Positions 42,295-50,909 of a stretch of 64,000 nt of DNA are shown piece after piece. The stretch lies in the NCBI GenBank assembly GCA_015057555.1, contig SVEC01000001.1, positions 248,001 to 312,000 on the forward strand, read 5' to 3'. Each line of letters opens with the position of its first letter. Position 1 is the stretch's first letter. Below the pieces are notes generated by a model, which ran no database searches, had not been told where the DNA came from, and worked only from the letters and a program-made list of their open reading frames with translations. Origin of the DNA: Lachnospiraceae bacterium (GTDB lineage Bacteria > Bacillota > Clostridia > Lachnospirales > Lachnospiraceae). The position numbers and the translations under genes are program-made.

Positions 42295-42699
42295 GTGGAG
42301 CATAAAAATAATAAGGAAAAACTAAATAAGATTATTACTGTGATTTTAGTGGGTTTATTGTTGCTTATTATAGTGGTGCCCATTGGTGAACAGAATAAAA
42401 AGGAAGGTAGCATTAGTTTTCAAGAGGAGAGTGCGCAGATGGTGACTGACGCTGCTTATTATGAGGAACGTTTAAGGAGCATACTGGAGAAAACCTATGG
42501 TGAGGGAACTATGGAAGTTATGGTGCATATGAAAAAGGATTCTAAGGACGCGGGAATGTATGAGGATGAAGAACTTATAGTAGATGGAATACTTATAGTC
42601 GCAGATGTTGATGGTGATACTGATGTTGGTGATATTTCATTTGCAGTATGTGCTTTGTTTGATTTGCCAGCACATAAAGTGGCAGTAATTAAAAAATAA
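42295..42699 (+). CDS. spoIIIAG: Stage III sporulation protein AG, short form
   Basis: This 134-aa protein has one membrane segment (about 14-31) and an extracellular ring-building-type domain: YYEERLRSILEKTYGEGTME, then VDGILIVADVDGDTDVGDI and LFDLPAHKVAVIKK. Bacillus SpoIIIAG has 229 aa because a beta-triangle insertion interrupts the ring domain. Here only about 15 residues separate the two halves of the domain, so the insertion is absent. GTG start at 42295. Position and end motif make the identity clear. Confidence 0.9.
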   Translation: MEHKNNKEKLNKIITVILVGLLLLIIVVPIGEQNKKEGSISFQEESAQMVTDAAYYEERLRSILEKTYGEGTMEVMVHMKKDSKDAGMYEDEELIVDGILIVADVDGDTDVGDISFAVCALFDLPAHKVAVIKK

Positions 42700-42711
42700 G
42701 GGGGATTTGTC

Positions 42712-43338
42712 TTGAAAAAAATAGTAAAAAAGAATCAAATAGTTATTGGTGCATTGGCAGTCTTGCTGGCTGTGGCAGGATACATAAATTTCGGAGGAAA
42801 TCAGCTTAATCTAAGTAACAGTGATTCTATAGGTAAGGCTACCGGTAGTGAGGCGGCTTTCGCAGAAAGTGAATACGATGTGGCTGCGGGAGAAATTACT
42901 ATGGATGAGATGGGAGAGGAAGAGCACATTGAGCTTAATTCTGATGAGGACAGTATAGGTCAGGCTGTTTTAGCATCCACTGATTCAACTGGAGTTAGTA
43001 TGGTAAATGTTAAGCTTAGCAGAGAGCAGACTCGTTCTAAGGCAAAGGAATATTATCTGGAGATTATGAATAGTGATGGAATGGATGAGGCTTCCGTTGC
43101 TTCGGCGACAGACGCTTATATGAAAATGACCGAAAATATGGAGCTTGAAACTGAGGCAGAGACTGTACTTATGGCAAAGGGTTTTTCAAATGTAATGGTT
43201 ACAATCAATGATAGCTCAGTTGATGTTCTAATAGGCAAGGAAAGCCTTACAGAGGAAGAAAAAGCACAGATTGAGGATGTGGTGGTAAGAAAGACCGGAT
43301 GTACTATTGATATGCTTACTATCTCCTTAGCAAAATAG
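42712..43338 (+). CDS. spoIIIAH: Stage III sporulation protein AH
   Basis: This 208-aa protein has one membrane segment (about 8-25), an acidic linker (about 35-95) and a C-terminal ring-building (YscJ-like) domain: EQTRSKAKEYYLEIMNSDG, MLMAKGF-like text and FSNVMVTINDSSVDVLIGKE. In Bacillus SpoIIIAH meets forespore SpoIIQ across the intermembrane space. No spoIIQ is present in this window. TTG start at 42712 after AGGGGGA. It closes the spoIIIA operon. Confidence 0.93.
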   Translation: MKKIVKKNQIVIGALAVLLAVAGYINFGGNQLNLSNSDSIGKATGSEAAFAESEYDVAAGEITMDEMGEEEHIELNSDEDSIGQAVLASTDSTGVSMVNVKLSREQTRSKAKEYYLEIMNSDGMDEASVASATDAYMKMTENMELETEAETVLMAKGFSNVMVTINDSSVDVLIGKESLTEEEKAQIEDVVVRKTGCTIDMLTISLAK

Positions 43339-43372
43339 AATTATACAATGCTTTACTCCCATAATAACTTAG

Positions 43373-43401
43373 TTGCATTATCATAAATTATTGGGTATAA
43401 T
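43373..43401 (+). promoter_or_regulatory. Strong putative sigma-A promoter of asp23-nusB-xseAB
   Basis: TTGCAT (43373-43378), 17 bases, then a perfect TATAAT (43396-43401), 40 bases before the Asp23-family start. It separates vegetative genes from the sporulation operon upstream. Confidence 0.8.
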
Positions 43402-43440
43402 TACAATAGTCTAATTATATGATAAGGAGGAACAATTTTC

Positions 43441-43809
43441 ATGGGAGATATAATTAATAACGATAATAACGAGGCAAAGTTAGGTAATATTAGAATAGCT
43501 GATGGTGTAGTTGCATCTATTGCAGGTATTGCAGCTATCGAGGTAGATGGTGTTTCAAAGCTTACAGGTAATATTTCTAAGGAATTAGTAAGTAAGCTTG
43601 GCAAGAAGAACCTTGCAAATGGAGTAAAGGTTGAAATCGTTGAAGGTGTTGTAGTGGCTGATATTTCAGTTGAGATTAAGTACGGCAGTGCTATTAAGAA
43701 GGTTTCAGAGGAGATACAGGCAAAGGTTAAGCAGGCTATAGAAACTATGACCGGCCTTTCAGTAGGTGTGGTAAATGTTGTTGTTTCAGGTATTAAGCTT
43801 GACAACTAA
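43441..43809 (+). CDS. Asp23/Gls24 family envelope stress response protein
   Basis: This 122-aa member of the Asp23 (DUF322) family has GNIRIADGVVASIAGIAAIE at the N-terminus and VEIVEGVVVADISVEIKYG, with VKQAIETMTGLSVGVVNVVV near the end. Family members associate with the membrane and influence envelope homeostasis in staphylococci. It corresponds to yqhY in the Bacillus accBC-yqhY-nusB region. Strong RBS AAGGAGG. 23 bases before nusB. Confidence 0.93.
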   Translation: MGDIINNDNNEAKLGNIRIADGVVASIAGIAAIEVDGVSKLTGNISKELVSKLGKKNLANGVKVEIVEGVVVADISVEIKYGSAIKKVSEEIQAKVKQAIETMTGLSVGVVNVVVSGIKLDN

Positions 43810-43832
43810 TGCTTTTAGAAGCGGAGTAGGTT

Positions 43833-44231
43833 ATGACTAGAAGACAGTTAAGAGAAAATATATTTAAGATATTATTTAAATTGGAGTTTAATAGTGTAGA
43901 GGAGATGCCAGAGCAGCTGGAGTTTTCTTTAGAGGATAATCCTGAGATTGATGAGAAGGATGTTAATTATATCACTGATAAGACTAATAAGATTATTAGT
44001 CTTATCGCTGATATTGATGATATTATCTGTAATGTTTCATCAGGATGGAAGCTAGATAGAATTGGTAAAGCTGAGCTTGCAATTCTTAGACTTGCAATTT
44101 ATGAGATGAAGTATGATGCGGATGTACCATATAAGGTAGCTATCAATGAAGCTGTTGAGCTTTCTAAGATTTATTGCAATGAGGAAGCTAAGAGCTTTAT
44201 TAATGGTGTTCTTGCAAAGGTGGAAGAATAG
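43833..44231 (+). CDS. nusB: Transcription antitermination factor NusB
   Basis: This 132-aa helical protein binds boxA RNA with NusE/S10 in rRNA antitermination. It has TRRQLRENIFKILFKLEFN at the N-terminus, WKLDRIGKAELAILRLAIYE in the middle, and VPYKVAINEAVELSKIYCNE then FINGVLAKV at the end, all standard NusB blocks. xseA starts 3 bases after its stop. The context asp23-nusB-xseA-xseB-ispA-dxs is the classic Firmicutes order. Confidence 0.96.
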   Translation: MTRRQLRENIFKILFKLEFNSVEEMPEQLEFSLEDNPEIDEKDVNYITDKTNKIISLIADIDDIICNVSSGWKLDRIGKAELAILRLAIYEMKYDADVPYKVAINEAVELSKIYCNEEAKSFINGVLAKVEE

Positions 44232-44234
44232 TAT

Positions 44235-45608
44235 ATGAGAGAATATAGTAGTGTCAAAAGCCTCAATGAAGAGATAAAGACAACTCTTATATTGAATCCT
44301 GACCTAGGCTCTACGTTTAGTGTTAGAGGAGAGCTTTCTGGCTGTAGCTACAGAGGAAATAATTTATTCTTTAAGATTCTTGACAAGCCAGAGTCAGGAG
44401 CGGTTGTTGATAAAAGCAAGCTTCCAAGTATAGCTGGTAGTGTTTGGAATTATGCCTCTTATGGTATAAGTAGAGATCTTAAAGATGGTCAGGCAGTTGT
44501 GGTTAAGGGCAAGATAGATGTATGGACCAATAAGGGTGAGTACCGTATCAATGCATCTTCCATAGCTTTAGATGGTCAGGGACTAAGAGAACAGCAGCTG
44601 GCACAGCTTAAGGCTAAGCTGGAAGCAGAAGGTTTTTTTGATCCTGCTAATAAAAAGCCATTACCTAGGTTTCCTAAGCGTGTTGGTATAGTAACCGCAA
44701 CAACCGGCAAGGGGTTGAATGATATTACACATGCGGCTCATGCCAAGAATCCATATCTAAGGTTTGTATTTCAACCGGTTCAGGTAGAGGGAAAAGGCTC
44801 AGCGGAATCTGTTGCTAGAGGTATTCAGGTGTTGGATGCTATGGGCCTTGACATAATCATTGTTGGACGTGGTGGCGGTTCCCCAGAATCCCTTTGGACC
44901 TTTGATGAGGAGCTTGTGTTAAGGGCTATTTTTAATGCTAATACACCTATTATTTCTGCAGTAGGACATGAGGATGATTATCTTTTGTCCGATTTTGTTG
45001 CTGATGTGAGGGCAAATACTCCTACCTATGCTGGAGATATGGTTGCAGTGGATATGTTCGAGATATTTAGAAGTCTGGATGAGTCTAGGGAAAAATATTT
45101 CAGGCATATTGATAATAAGCTTAATACCCTAAGACTTTTACTTAATAATTCAAAAGCAAAGCTAGAGGGCTTAAGTCCGGTGAGAAAGCTGGATAATCAG
45201 AAAAAACAGCTAGAGATTTATACTAATAATTTAAATCAAAGCATAGATAAGCTGGTCTTAGCTAAGCATAATACATTGGCAAATTATCAGGTTAGGCTTG
45301 AAGCATCAAAACCTGAAAAGCTTTTAGAAAAGCGCAAACAGGAATATGCTATGCTTAGCAAAATTCTTTCTAGAAATATGTTGGATAAGTACCAGCGAAC
45401 TGCAGAAAAATTTAATTATCTGGTGGCTAAGCTTAACGGTTTATCACCTACAGCAAAGCTGGTCAATGGTTTTGGATATATAGCTGTAGAGGGAGAAGCC
45501 TTGACTACTGCTAAGGCAGTATCAAAGGGTGACAGCCTTAAGGTTACTGTGAGTGATGGTGAGATAAATGCAGCTGTAGAGAATGTTTTGATAAAGGATT
45601 TTAATTAG
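44235..45608 (+). CDS. xseA: Exodeoxyribonuclease VII large subunit
   Basis: This 457-aa large subunit degrades single-stranded DNA. An N-terminal OB domain (about 1-105, with FSVRGELSGCSYRGNNLFFK) is followed by the catalytic domain with RVGIVTATTGKGLNDI, IIIVGRGGGSPESLWTFDEE and ISAVGHEDDYLLSDFVAD. A long coiled coil (about 275-400) and a C-terminal VNGFGYIAVEGEAL block complete it. xseB follows. Length matches the family. Confidence 0.96.
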   Translation: MREYSSVKSLNEEIKTTLILNPDLGSTFSVRGELSGCSYRGNNLFFKILDKPESGAVVDKSKLPSIAGSVWNYASYGISRDLKDGQAVVVKGKIDVWTNKGEYRINASSIALDGQGLREQQLAQLKAKLEAEGFFDPANKKPLPRFPKRVGIVTATTGKGLNDITHAAHAKNPYLRFVFQPVQVEGKGSAESVARGIQVLDAMGLDIIIVGRGGGSPESLWTFDEELVLRAIFNANTPIISAVGHEDDYLLSDFVADVRANTPTYAGDMVAVDMFEIFRSLDESREKYFRHIDNKLNTLRLLLNNSKAKLEGLSPVRKLDNQKKQLEIYTNNLNQSIDKLVLAKHNTLANYQVRLEASKPEKLLEKRKQEYAMLSKILSRNMLDKYQRTAEKFNYLVAKLNGLSPTAKLVNGFGYIAVEGEALTTAKAVSKGDSLKVTVSDGEINAAVENVLIKDFN

Positions 45609-45636
45609 ATATTCAGATATGCATAAGGAGAATATT

Positions 45637-45840
45637 ATGGATAATAATATGATAGATAATGAATTTTCAGTGGAGAAGGCATTTGAGAGATTAGCCGAGA
45701 TTAATTCTCTGCTTGAAAATCCTCAAGTTAGTCTCAAGGATTCCCTTGCATTATATACAGAGGGAGTAAAGCTTGTAGATTCCTGTAAGAAGAACTTAGA
45801 GGATGTGGAAAAGGAGATTAAGATACTAAATGAAGTATAG
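45637..45840 (+). CDS. xseB: Exodeoxyribonuclease VII small subunit
   Basis: This 67-aa small helical subunit has FSVEKAFERLAEINSLLENP followed by VSLKDSLALYTEGVKLVDSC, the family signature. ATG 45637 is chosen because AAGGAG (45625-45630) is correctly spaced; an in-frame ATG at 45619 would lie before this RBS. Its end overlaps the ispA start by 11 bases, which suggests coupling. Confidence 0.94.
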   Translation: MDNNMIDNEFSVEKAFERLAEINSLLENPQVSLKDSLALYTEGVKLVDSCKKNLEDVEKEIKILNEV

Positions 45841-46717
45841 CACTAAGGACATTGAAAATATTTTATATAAGTATCTTCCGATTGAAGAGGGGTATCAGCG
45901 AGCTGTTATAGAGGCAATGAATTATTCCTTTAGAGCAGGTGGCAAAAGACTCCGACCTATGATTATGAAGCTTGTCTATGATATGTTTGCTATAGAAGAG
46001 AAACTAGACCTTATAGGTCCGTTTATGGCGGCTTTAGAGATGATACATACCTATTCGTTGATACACGATGATTTGCCTGCCTTAGATAATGACTTGGTTA
46101 GACGTGGTTTACCAACCTGTCATGCTAAGTATGGAGAGGATATGGCTATTCTTGCTGGAGACGGATTACTGAATTTTGCCTTTGAGACAGCGTCAAAGGC
46201 TTTTTTGGCGTGTCCAGGTAATGTGGCTGTAGAAAAAGCTTTTGTAAGCTTGGCAAAGAGACCGGGCATATATGGTATGATTGGTGGACAGGTACTAGAT
46301 GTAGCTATGTCTGGGAAACCACTAGATGACGAGCAGATTGATTTTATAAATATTAATAAAACAGCAGCTTTGATTGTTTGTGCTATGGAGATAGGTGGTT
46401 TACTTGGTGGCGCAGATGAGACAGATTGTGAGAATCTGGGACATATTGCTAAGTGTGTAGGTCTTGCCTTCCAGGTTCAGGATGATATTTTGGATATAAT
46501 TGGAGATGAGGAAAAGCTTGGGAAGCCGGTTAAAAGTGATGAAAAGAATGCAAAATATAATTATGCCACGGTGCATGGTCTGGAAGAAGCAAAGTGCTAT
46601 GTAATGGAAATGTCCCGAAAGGCTATAATGATGATAAAGGATATAAAGGCTTCCAATGAGGATGCTAGACAGCAGCTTATGGAGCTTGTAAATAGCTTGA
46701 TAAATAGAGAATTTTGA
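45830..46717 (+). CDS. ispA: Farnesyl (polyprenyl) diphosphate synthase
   Basis: This 295-aa trans-prenyltransferase condenses isopentenyl diphosphate units. The first aspartate-rich motif is in YSLIHDDLPALDNDLVRRG and the second in FQVQDDILDIIGDEEKLGK. AGGKRLRPM near residue 35 and GGQVLDVAMSG are other family blocks. Two residues in the first motif (PA, DDxxxxD spacing) indicate a bacterial short-chain farnesyl-type enzyme. It feeds undecaprenyl carriers used by wall and surface-glycan synthesis, and sits beside dxs, the first step of the same pathway. Confidence 0.95.
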   Translation: MKYSTKDIENILYKYLPIEEGYQRAVIEAMNYSFRAGGKRLRPMIMKLVYDMFAIEEKLDLIGPFMAALEMIHTYSLIHDDLPALDNDLVRRGLPTCHAKYGEDMAILAGDGLLNFAFETASKAFLACPGNVAVEKAFVSLAKRPGIYGMIGGQVLDVAMSGKPLDDEQIDFININKTAALIVCAMEIGGLLGGADETDCENLGHIAKCVGLAFQVQDDILDIIGDEEKLGKPVKSDEKNAKYNYATVHGLEEAKCYVMEMSRKAIMMIKDIKASNEDARQQLMELVNSLINREF

Positions 46718-46733
46718 CACAGGAAGTACTAGA

Positions 46734-48590
46734 ATGAGTATATTAGGGAAGATATCAAATCCTAATGATATCAAAGAATTAAATAAAAAAGAATATGATG
46801 CTTTGGCCTCAGAAATCAGAGAATTCTTAGTAGATAAGGTGAGTGAAAGAGGTGGTCATTTAGCTTCTAATTTAGGTGCGGTAGAGCTGACTATGGCACT
46901 TCATCTTTGTATGGATTTTCCTAAGGACAAGCTTATATTTGATGTTGGTCATCAAGCATATACTCATAAAATTTTAACTGGTCGTATGAATGAATTTGAG
47001 CATTTGAGAGAGTTTGGGGGATTAAGTGGATTTCCTAAGACTAAGGAAAGTGATACAGATTCCTTTAATACTGGTCATAGTTCAACAAGTATATCGGCTG
47101 CTATGGGATATGCCGTGGCAAGAGATATGAGGGGATCTGATGAGAAGGTTGCTTGTGTTATAGGTGATGGTTCCCTTACAGGTGGTATGGCTTATGAGGC
47201 TATAAACTGTTTAGCACAGCACAGAACGGGTTGTGTAATAATATTAAATGACAATGAGATGTCCATCGATAAGAATGTAGGTGGGCTTTCAAAGTACTTA
47301 AATAGCATAAGAGTAGGTTCTGCTTATAATGAGCTTAAGGAAGGTGTGGAAAACTCCCTATTAGCCACAAAGGTAGGTACAAAGGTGGCTAAGACCTTAA
47401 AACATTCTAAGGATACTCTTAAACAGTTTTTGGTTCCTGGTATGTTTTTTGAGGAGCTTGGAATTACCTATGTTGGTCCTATTGATGGACACAATGTGGA
47501 CGATTTGGTTTCTACTATTAAGAGTGCATTTAAGCTTAATAAGCCTATTATAATACATGTTAAAACCAAGAAAGGTAAAGGATATGCCCTAGCCGAGAAG
47601 CATCCTGACTATTTTCATGGTGTTGCACCATTTTACAAGGATACAGGAAAGCTTAAGACCAAGAAGGTGACCAGTACCTATACAGATATGTTTGGTAGAC
47701 ATATGGTGGAGCTTGGTGCAAAATATGATAATTTAACTGCAATAAGTGCTGCTATGTCTATAGGAACAGGTCTTAATCGCTTTAGTGAGGTCTATCCGGA
47801 TAGATTTTTTGATGTGGGAATTGCGGAGCAGCATGCTGTTACCTTTGCGGCTGGTATGGCTTCAGCTGGTATGATTCCAGTGGTGGCTATATATTCATCA
47901 TTTCTACAAAGAAGCTATGACCAAATTCTTCACGATGTTTGTCTTCAAAATTTACATGTGGTATTTTGCATTGATAGAACAGGTTTAGTAGGTCAGGATG
48001 GAGAAACTCATCAGGGTATATATGATGTGTCTTATTTATCACATCTACCTAATATGACAGTTCTAGCACCAAAGAATAGGGTGGAGCTTATTCGTATGAT
48101 GGATTATGCTATGGAGTGCAATGGTCCAGTAGCTATAAAGTATCCAAGAGGTTCAGCTTCAAAGGAGCTTATGGATGTGGATACACCAATCAAGTATGGC
48201 AAGAGTGAGGTAGTATACAAGGGTGAGGATATTGCAATATATTCCTGTGGACATATGATGGAGGAAGCTCTAAAGCTTTACAATATGCTCCTTGATGCAG
48301 GTAGGAAGCCAACGCTTATAAATGCCCGTTTCATAAATATTATAGATGATGAACTTTTAGTTGATATAACTAAAACTCATAACACCATAGTTACTATAGA
48401 AGAAAATGTAACCGTAGGTGGCTTTGGGCAGATGCTTATGGCAAGGCTAAGTAATCTTTCTGTAGATAAGGTTACACACATAGATGCATCTATTCATGCA
48501 GGAAAGGTAGAGCAAGGCACTATCAAGGAGCTAAGACATATGCTTGGCATAGATGCGGAGAGTATCTTCCACAAGGTGGATAATTTTTAG
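46734..48590 (+). CDS. dxs: 1-deoxy-D-xylulose-5-phosphate synthase
   Basis: This 618-aa thiamine-diphosphate enzyme makes DXP from pyruvate and glyceraldehyde 3-phosphate, the entry step of the MEP isoprenoid pathway. RGGHLASNLGAVELTMALH and FDVGHQAYTHKILTGR open the protein. CVIGDGSLTGGMAYEAINCL followed by ILNDNEMSI is the ThDP/magnesium motif. DVGIAEQHAVTFAAGMA and DRTGLVGQDGETHQGIYDVS are in the second half, and a C-terminal transketolase domain is present. No clear terminator follows; the structured element before tlyA comes next. Confidence 0.97.
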   Translation: MSILGKISNPNDIKELNKKEYDALASEIREFLVDKVSERGGHLASNLGAVELTMALHLCMDFPKDKLIFDVGHQAYTHKILTGRMNEFEHLREFGGLSGFPKTKESDTDSFNTGHSSTSISAAMGYAVARDMRGSDEKVACVIGDGSLTGGMAYEAINCLAQHRTGCVIILNDNEMSIDKNVGGLSKYLNSIRVGSAYNELKEGVENSLLATKVGTKVAKTLKHSKDTLKQFLVPGMFFEELGITYVGPIDGHNVDDLVSTIKSAFKLNKPIIIHVKTKKGKGYALAEKHPDYFHGVAPFYKDTGKLKTKKVTSTYTDMFGRHMVELGAKYDNLTAISAAMSIGTGLNRFSEVYPDRFFDVGIAEQHAVTFAAGMASAGMIPVVAIYSSFLQRSYDQILHDVCLQNLHVVFCIDRTGLVGQDGETHQGIYDVSYLSHLPNMTVLAPKNRVELIRMMDYAMECNGPVAIKYPRGSASKELMDVDTPIKYGKSEVVYKGEDIAIYSCGHMMEEALKLYNMLLDAGRKPTLINARFINIIDDELLVDITKTHNTIVTIEENVTVGGFGQMLMARLSNLSVDKVTHIDASIHAGKVEQGTIKELRHMLGIDAESIFHKVDNF

Positions 48591-48616
48591 TTTTTTTATG
48601 TTTTATATAGACATTA

Positions 48617-48748
48617 CAAAGAAGTCGTGCCAGTAAATAGAATCCGGCCGCGACAGTGGTCGGGACTAAGCTGACCATTGCTATGCACGTGTCAGCGTGG
48701 ACCGACCCCAGGCAGGCCGGCCATTATAGTAGATTCACGACTTCTTTG
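48617..48748 (+). ncRNA. Candidate structured RNA between dxs and tlyA (strand assumed)
   Basis: A perfect 13-bp outer stem (48617-48629 with 48736-48748) encloses a CCGGCC/GGCCGG stem (48644-48649 with 48715-48720), GGTCGG/CCGACC (48658-48663 with 48702-48707) and GCTGAC/GTCAGC (48670-48675 with 48691-48696), all collinear. A competing fold is visible: CAGTGGTC (48654-48661) with GACCATTG (48673-48680), plus CACG/CGTG (48686-48689 with 48696-48699). It is clearly GC-rich in an AT-rich region and has no ORF. It ends 22 bases before tlyA. I do not recognise a known class; a mobile palindromic element is the main alternative. Confidence 0.6.
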
Positions 48749-48770
48749 AAGAATATATCAAGAGGTTAGT

Positions 48771-49604
48771 ATGCAAGAAAAGATAAAAAAGGAAAGATTA
48801 GACATTCTTATAGTGAATCGTGGACTTGCTCCATCCAGGGAAAAGGCCAAGGCAATTATTATGTCAGGTATAGTTTACGTAGATGGTGAAAAGGAAGATA
48901 AGGCAGGCACCACATTTCCAGAGAATGTAAATATAGAAATAAAGGGCAATACCTTAAAATATGTTAGTCGTGGTGGCTTAAAGCTTGAGAAGGCTATGAA
49001 TCAGTTTGGCTTAAGACTAGATGGCTTTGTTTGTATGGATGTAGGTTCATCTACTGGTGGATTTACAGACTGTATGCTACAAAATGGTGCCACAAAGGTA
49101 TATGCAGTAGATGTGGGACATGGACAGCTTGACTGGAAGCTTAGAAATGATGAGAGAGTTGTATGTATGGAGAAGACTAATATAAGATATGTAACTCCAG
49201 AGCACATAGATGATCAGCTGGATTTTTCATCTATAGACGTATCCTTTATATCCTTGACTAAGGTTTTAACACCAGTTAAGGAGCTGCTTAAGGATACTGG
49301 AAGAATAGTTTGTCTTATTAAGCCACAGTTTGAGGCTGGCCGTGAAAAGGTTGGTAAAAAAGGCGTAGTAAGAGATAAGAAGGTTCATGAAGAGGTTATT
49401 GATATGGTGGTGGAGTACGCAAAAAGTATTGAGTTATATCCACTTAGATTAGATTTCTCTCCGGTAAAGGGACCAGAGGGTAATATCGAATATTTATTAT
49501 ACCTTTCAAATAACCTAGAGGATGTGAATGAAATTGGGGATACCCAGTTCAGTATAAATGAGGTGGTAGAAGCCTCACATAAGACACTTGATAAGGAAGT
49601 ATAA
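48771..49604 (+). CDS. tlyA: TlyA family rRNA methyltransferase / hemolysin-type protein
   Basis: This 277-aa protein has an N-terminal S4 RNA-binding domain (RLDILIVNRGLAPSREKAKA) followed by an FtsJ-like methyltransferase domain: CMDVGSSTGGFTDCML as SAM motif I, VYAVDVGHGQLDWKL, SIDVSFISLTKVL, and VCLIKPQFEAGREKVGKKG. TlyA proteins 2'-O-methylate 16S or 23S rRNA; the Bacillus homologue is YqxC. Genomic place dxs-tlyA-nadK-argR-recN is conserved. AGAGGTT precedes the ATG. Confidence 0.94.
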   Translation: MQEKIKKERLDILIVNRGLAPSREKAKAIIMSGIVYVDGEKEDKAGTTFPENVNIEIKGNTLKYVSRGGLKLEKAMNQFGLRLDGFVCMDVGSSTGGFTDCMLQNGATKVYAVDVGHGQLDWKLRNDERVVCMEKTNIRYVTPEHIDDQLDFSSIDVSFISLTKVLTPVKELLKDTGRIVCLIKPQFEAGREKVGKKGVVRDKKVHEEVIDMVVEYAKSIELYPLRLDFSPVKGPEGNIEYLLYLSNNLEDVNEIGDTQFSINEVVEASHKTLDKEV

Positions 49605-49621
49605 TACATAGGGGAAGACGA

Positions 49622-50458
49622 ATGAATAAATTTCTCATACTTGCTAATACGGATAAGGATGTAAATCTTAGTCTTAGCAACAAGATAAGTGAATATTTAT
49701 TAAATAAGGGAGCTAAAGCTACTATTGTTAGTGATGTGGATGACCACTATGAGGATCTTCGTGTCAAGGAGGAACTTATGAGGGGAGTTCAAGCAGCTAT
49801 CGTATTAGGCGGCGATGGAACAATGCTTAGAGCTGCCCACAGTATAGGTACCTATGATGTGCCATACATAGGTATTAATCTTGGAACCCTAGGCTTTTTG
49901 GCTGAGATAGAGGAGTCTAATGTGTATGAGGCATTAGATAGGCTGTTAAAGGATGAGTTTATCATAGAAAAGCGTATGATGATTGAGGGAAGTGTTAAGG
50001 ATAAGGTGTTTCATTCCTTAAATGATGTGGTTATAACCAGAGCAGGCTTCTCTCGTATAATAGGTCTTAAGGTATACGTAAATAATCAGCTTTTAGACAC
50101 CTACGAAGCAGATGGTGTTATTGTAGCTACACCTACAGGCTCTACCGGGTATAATATGTCCGCAGGAGGACCTATAGTAAGTCCTAAGGCGAGTGCTATA
50201 GTTGTTACACCTATTTCTCCGCATTCACTTACATCAAAGAGTGTTGTATTTGACAGTACAGAGGAAATTCGTGTAGAGATTATGAAAAAGAGAAAAACAC
50301 AGGAAACTGAGGCAATTGTTTCCTTTGATGGAAGTAATAGTATAGAGCTTGCAGCAGGAGATGTGGTAAATGTTAAGCTTTCAGCTAGAAGCATTAGCTT
50401 AATTAAAATGTATGATGTGAATTTTTACACCGTACTTAGAGATAAGATAGGAGGATAA
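49622..50458 (+). CDS. nadK: NAD kinase
   Basis: This 278-aa ATP-NAD kinase makes NADP. The catalytic GGDG motif is in VLGGDGTMLRAAHSIG, followed by GINLGTLGFLAEIEESN and the conserved TPTGSTGYNMSAGGPIV with SPHSLTSKSVVF. Full length, one domain. It stands 17 bases after tlyA and 4 bases before argR in a tight operon. Confidence 0.96.
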   Translation: MNKFLILANTDKDVNLSLSNKISEYLLNKGAKATIVSDVDDHYEDLRVKEELMRGVQAAIVLGGDGTMLRAAHSIGTYDVPYIGINLGTLGFLAEIEESNVYEALDRLLKDEFIIEKRMMIEGSVKDKVFHSLNDVVITRAGFSRIIGLKVYVNNQLLDTYEADGVIVATPTGSTGYNMSAGGPIVSPKASAIVVTPISPHSLTSKSVVFDSTEEIRVEIMKKRKTQETEAIVSFDGSNSIELAAGDVVNVKLSARSISLIKMYDVNFYTVLRDKIGG

Positions 50459-50462
50459 GGCC

Positions 50463-50909
50463 TTGAAGAAGAGAAGACAGGAGGCTATTGTCAATTTAAT
50501 AAATAATAATAGCATTGAGACTCAGGAGGAACTCTTAAGTCTTCTTATGAAGAGTGGTTTTAACACTACGCAGGCTACAGTTTCAAGAGATATTAAGGAA
50601 CTTAATGTTACAAAGATTACCTACGATGGAAATAAGCACAAGTACGTGGTGGGTAAGCTTGTGGACAACGCAGGAGCAAAATCTTATAAGCATCTTTTGG
50701 GTAATTGTATCATTTCCATAGATTATGCAGAAAATATAGTTGTGGTAAAGACTGTTGCAGGTATGGCAATGGCAGTGGCAGCAGCTATAGATAGTCTTTC
50801 AATAGATGATATAGTGGGAAGCATTGCAGGAGATGATACCATTTTTCTAGCTATAAGACGTAGCAATCTGGTGGATAAAGTAATTGGAGATATTAAAAAA
50901 TGTTGTTAA
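50463..50909 (+). CDS. argR: Arginine repressor ArgR/AhrC
   Basis: This 148-aa hexameric repressor has an N-terminal winged helix with TTQATVSRDIKELNVTKITY as recognition region and a C-terminal arginine-binding domain containing VVVKTVAGMAMAVAAAID and GSIAGDDTIFLAIR. It controls arginine biosynthesis and catabolism; no arginine genes are in the window. TTG start at 50463 after TAGGAGG. Its end overlaps the recN start by 10 bases. Confidence 0.95.
   Translation: MKKRRQEAIVNLINNNSIETQEELLSLLMKSGFNTTQATVSRDIKELNVTKITYDGNKHKYVVGKLVDNAGAKSYKHLLGNCIISIDYAENIVVVKTVAGMAMAVAAAIDSLSIDDIVGSIAGDDTIFLAIRRSNLVDKVIGDIKKCC

Noticed and set aside
48617-48748. OLE RNA, 6S RNA, SRP RNA, T-box or cobalamin riboswitch at the dxs-tlyA gap
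   Set aside because: The element is far shorter than OLE, and I could not find the conserved sequence blocks of 6S, SRP, T-box or cobalamin RNAs that I know.
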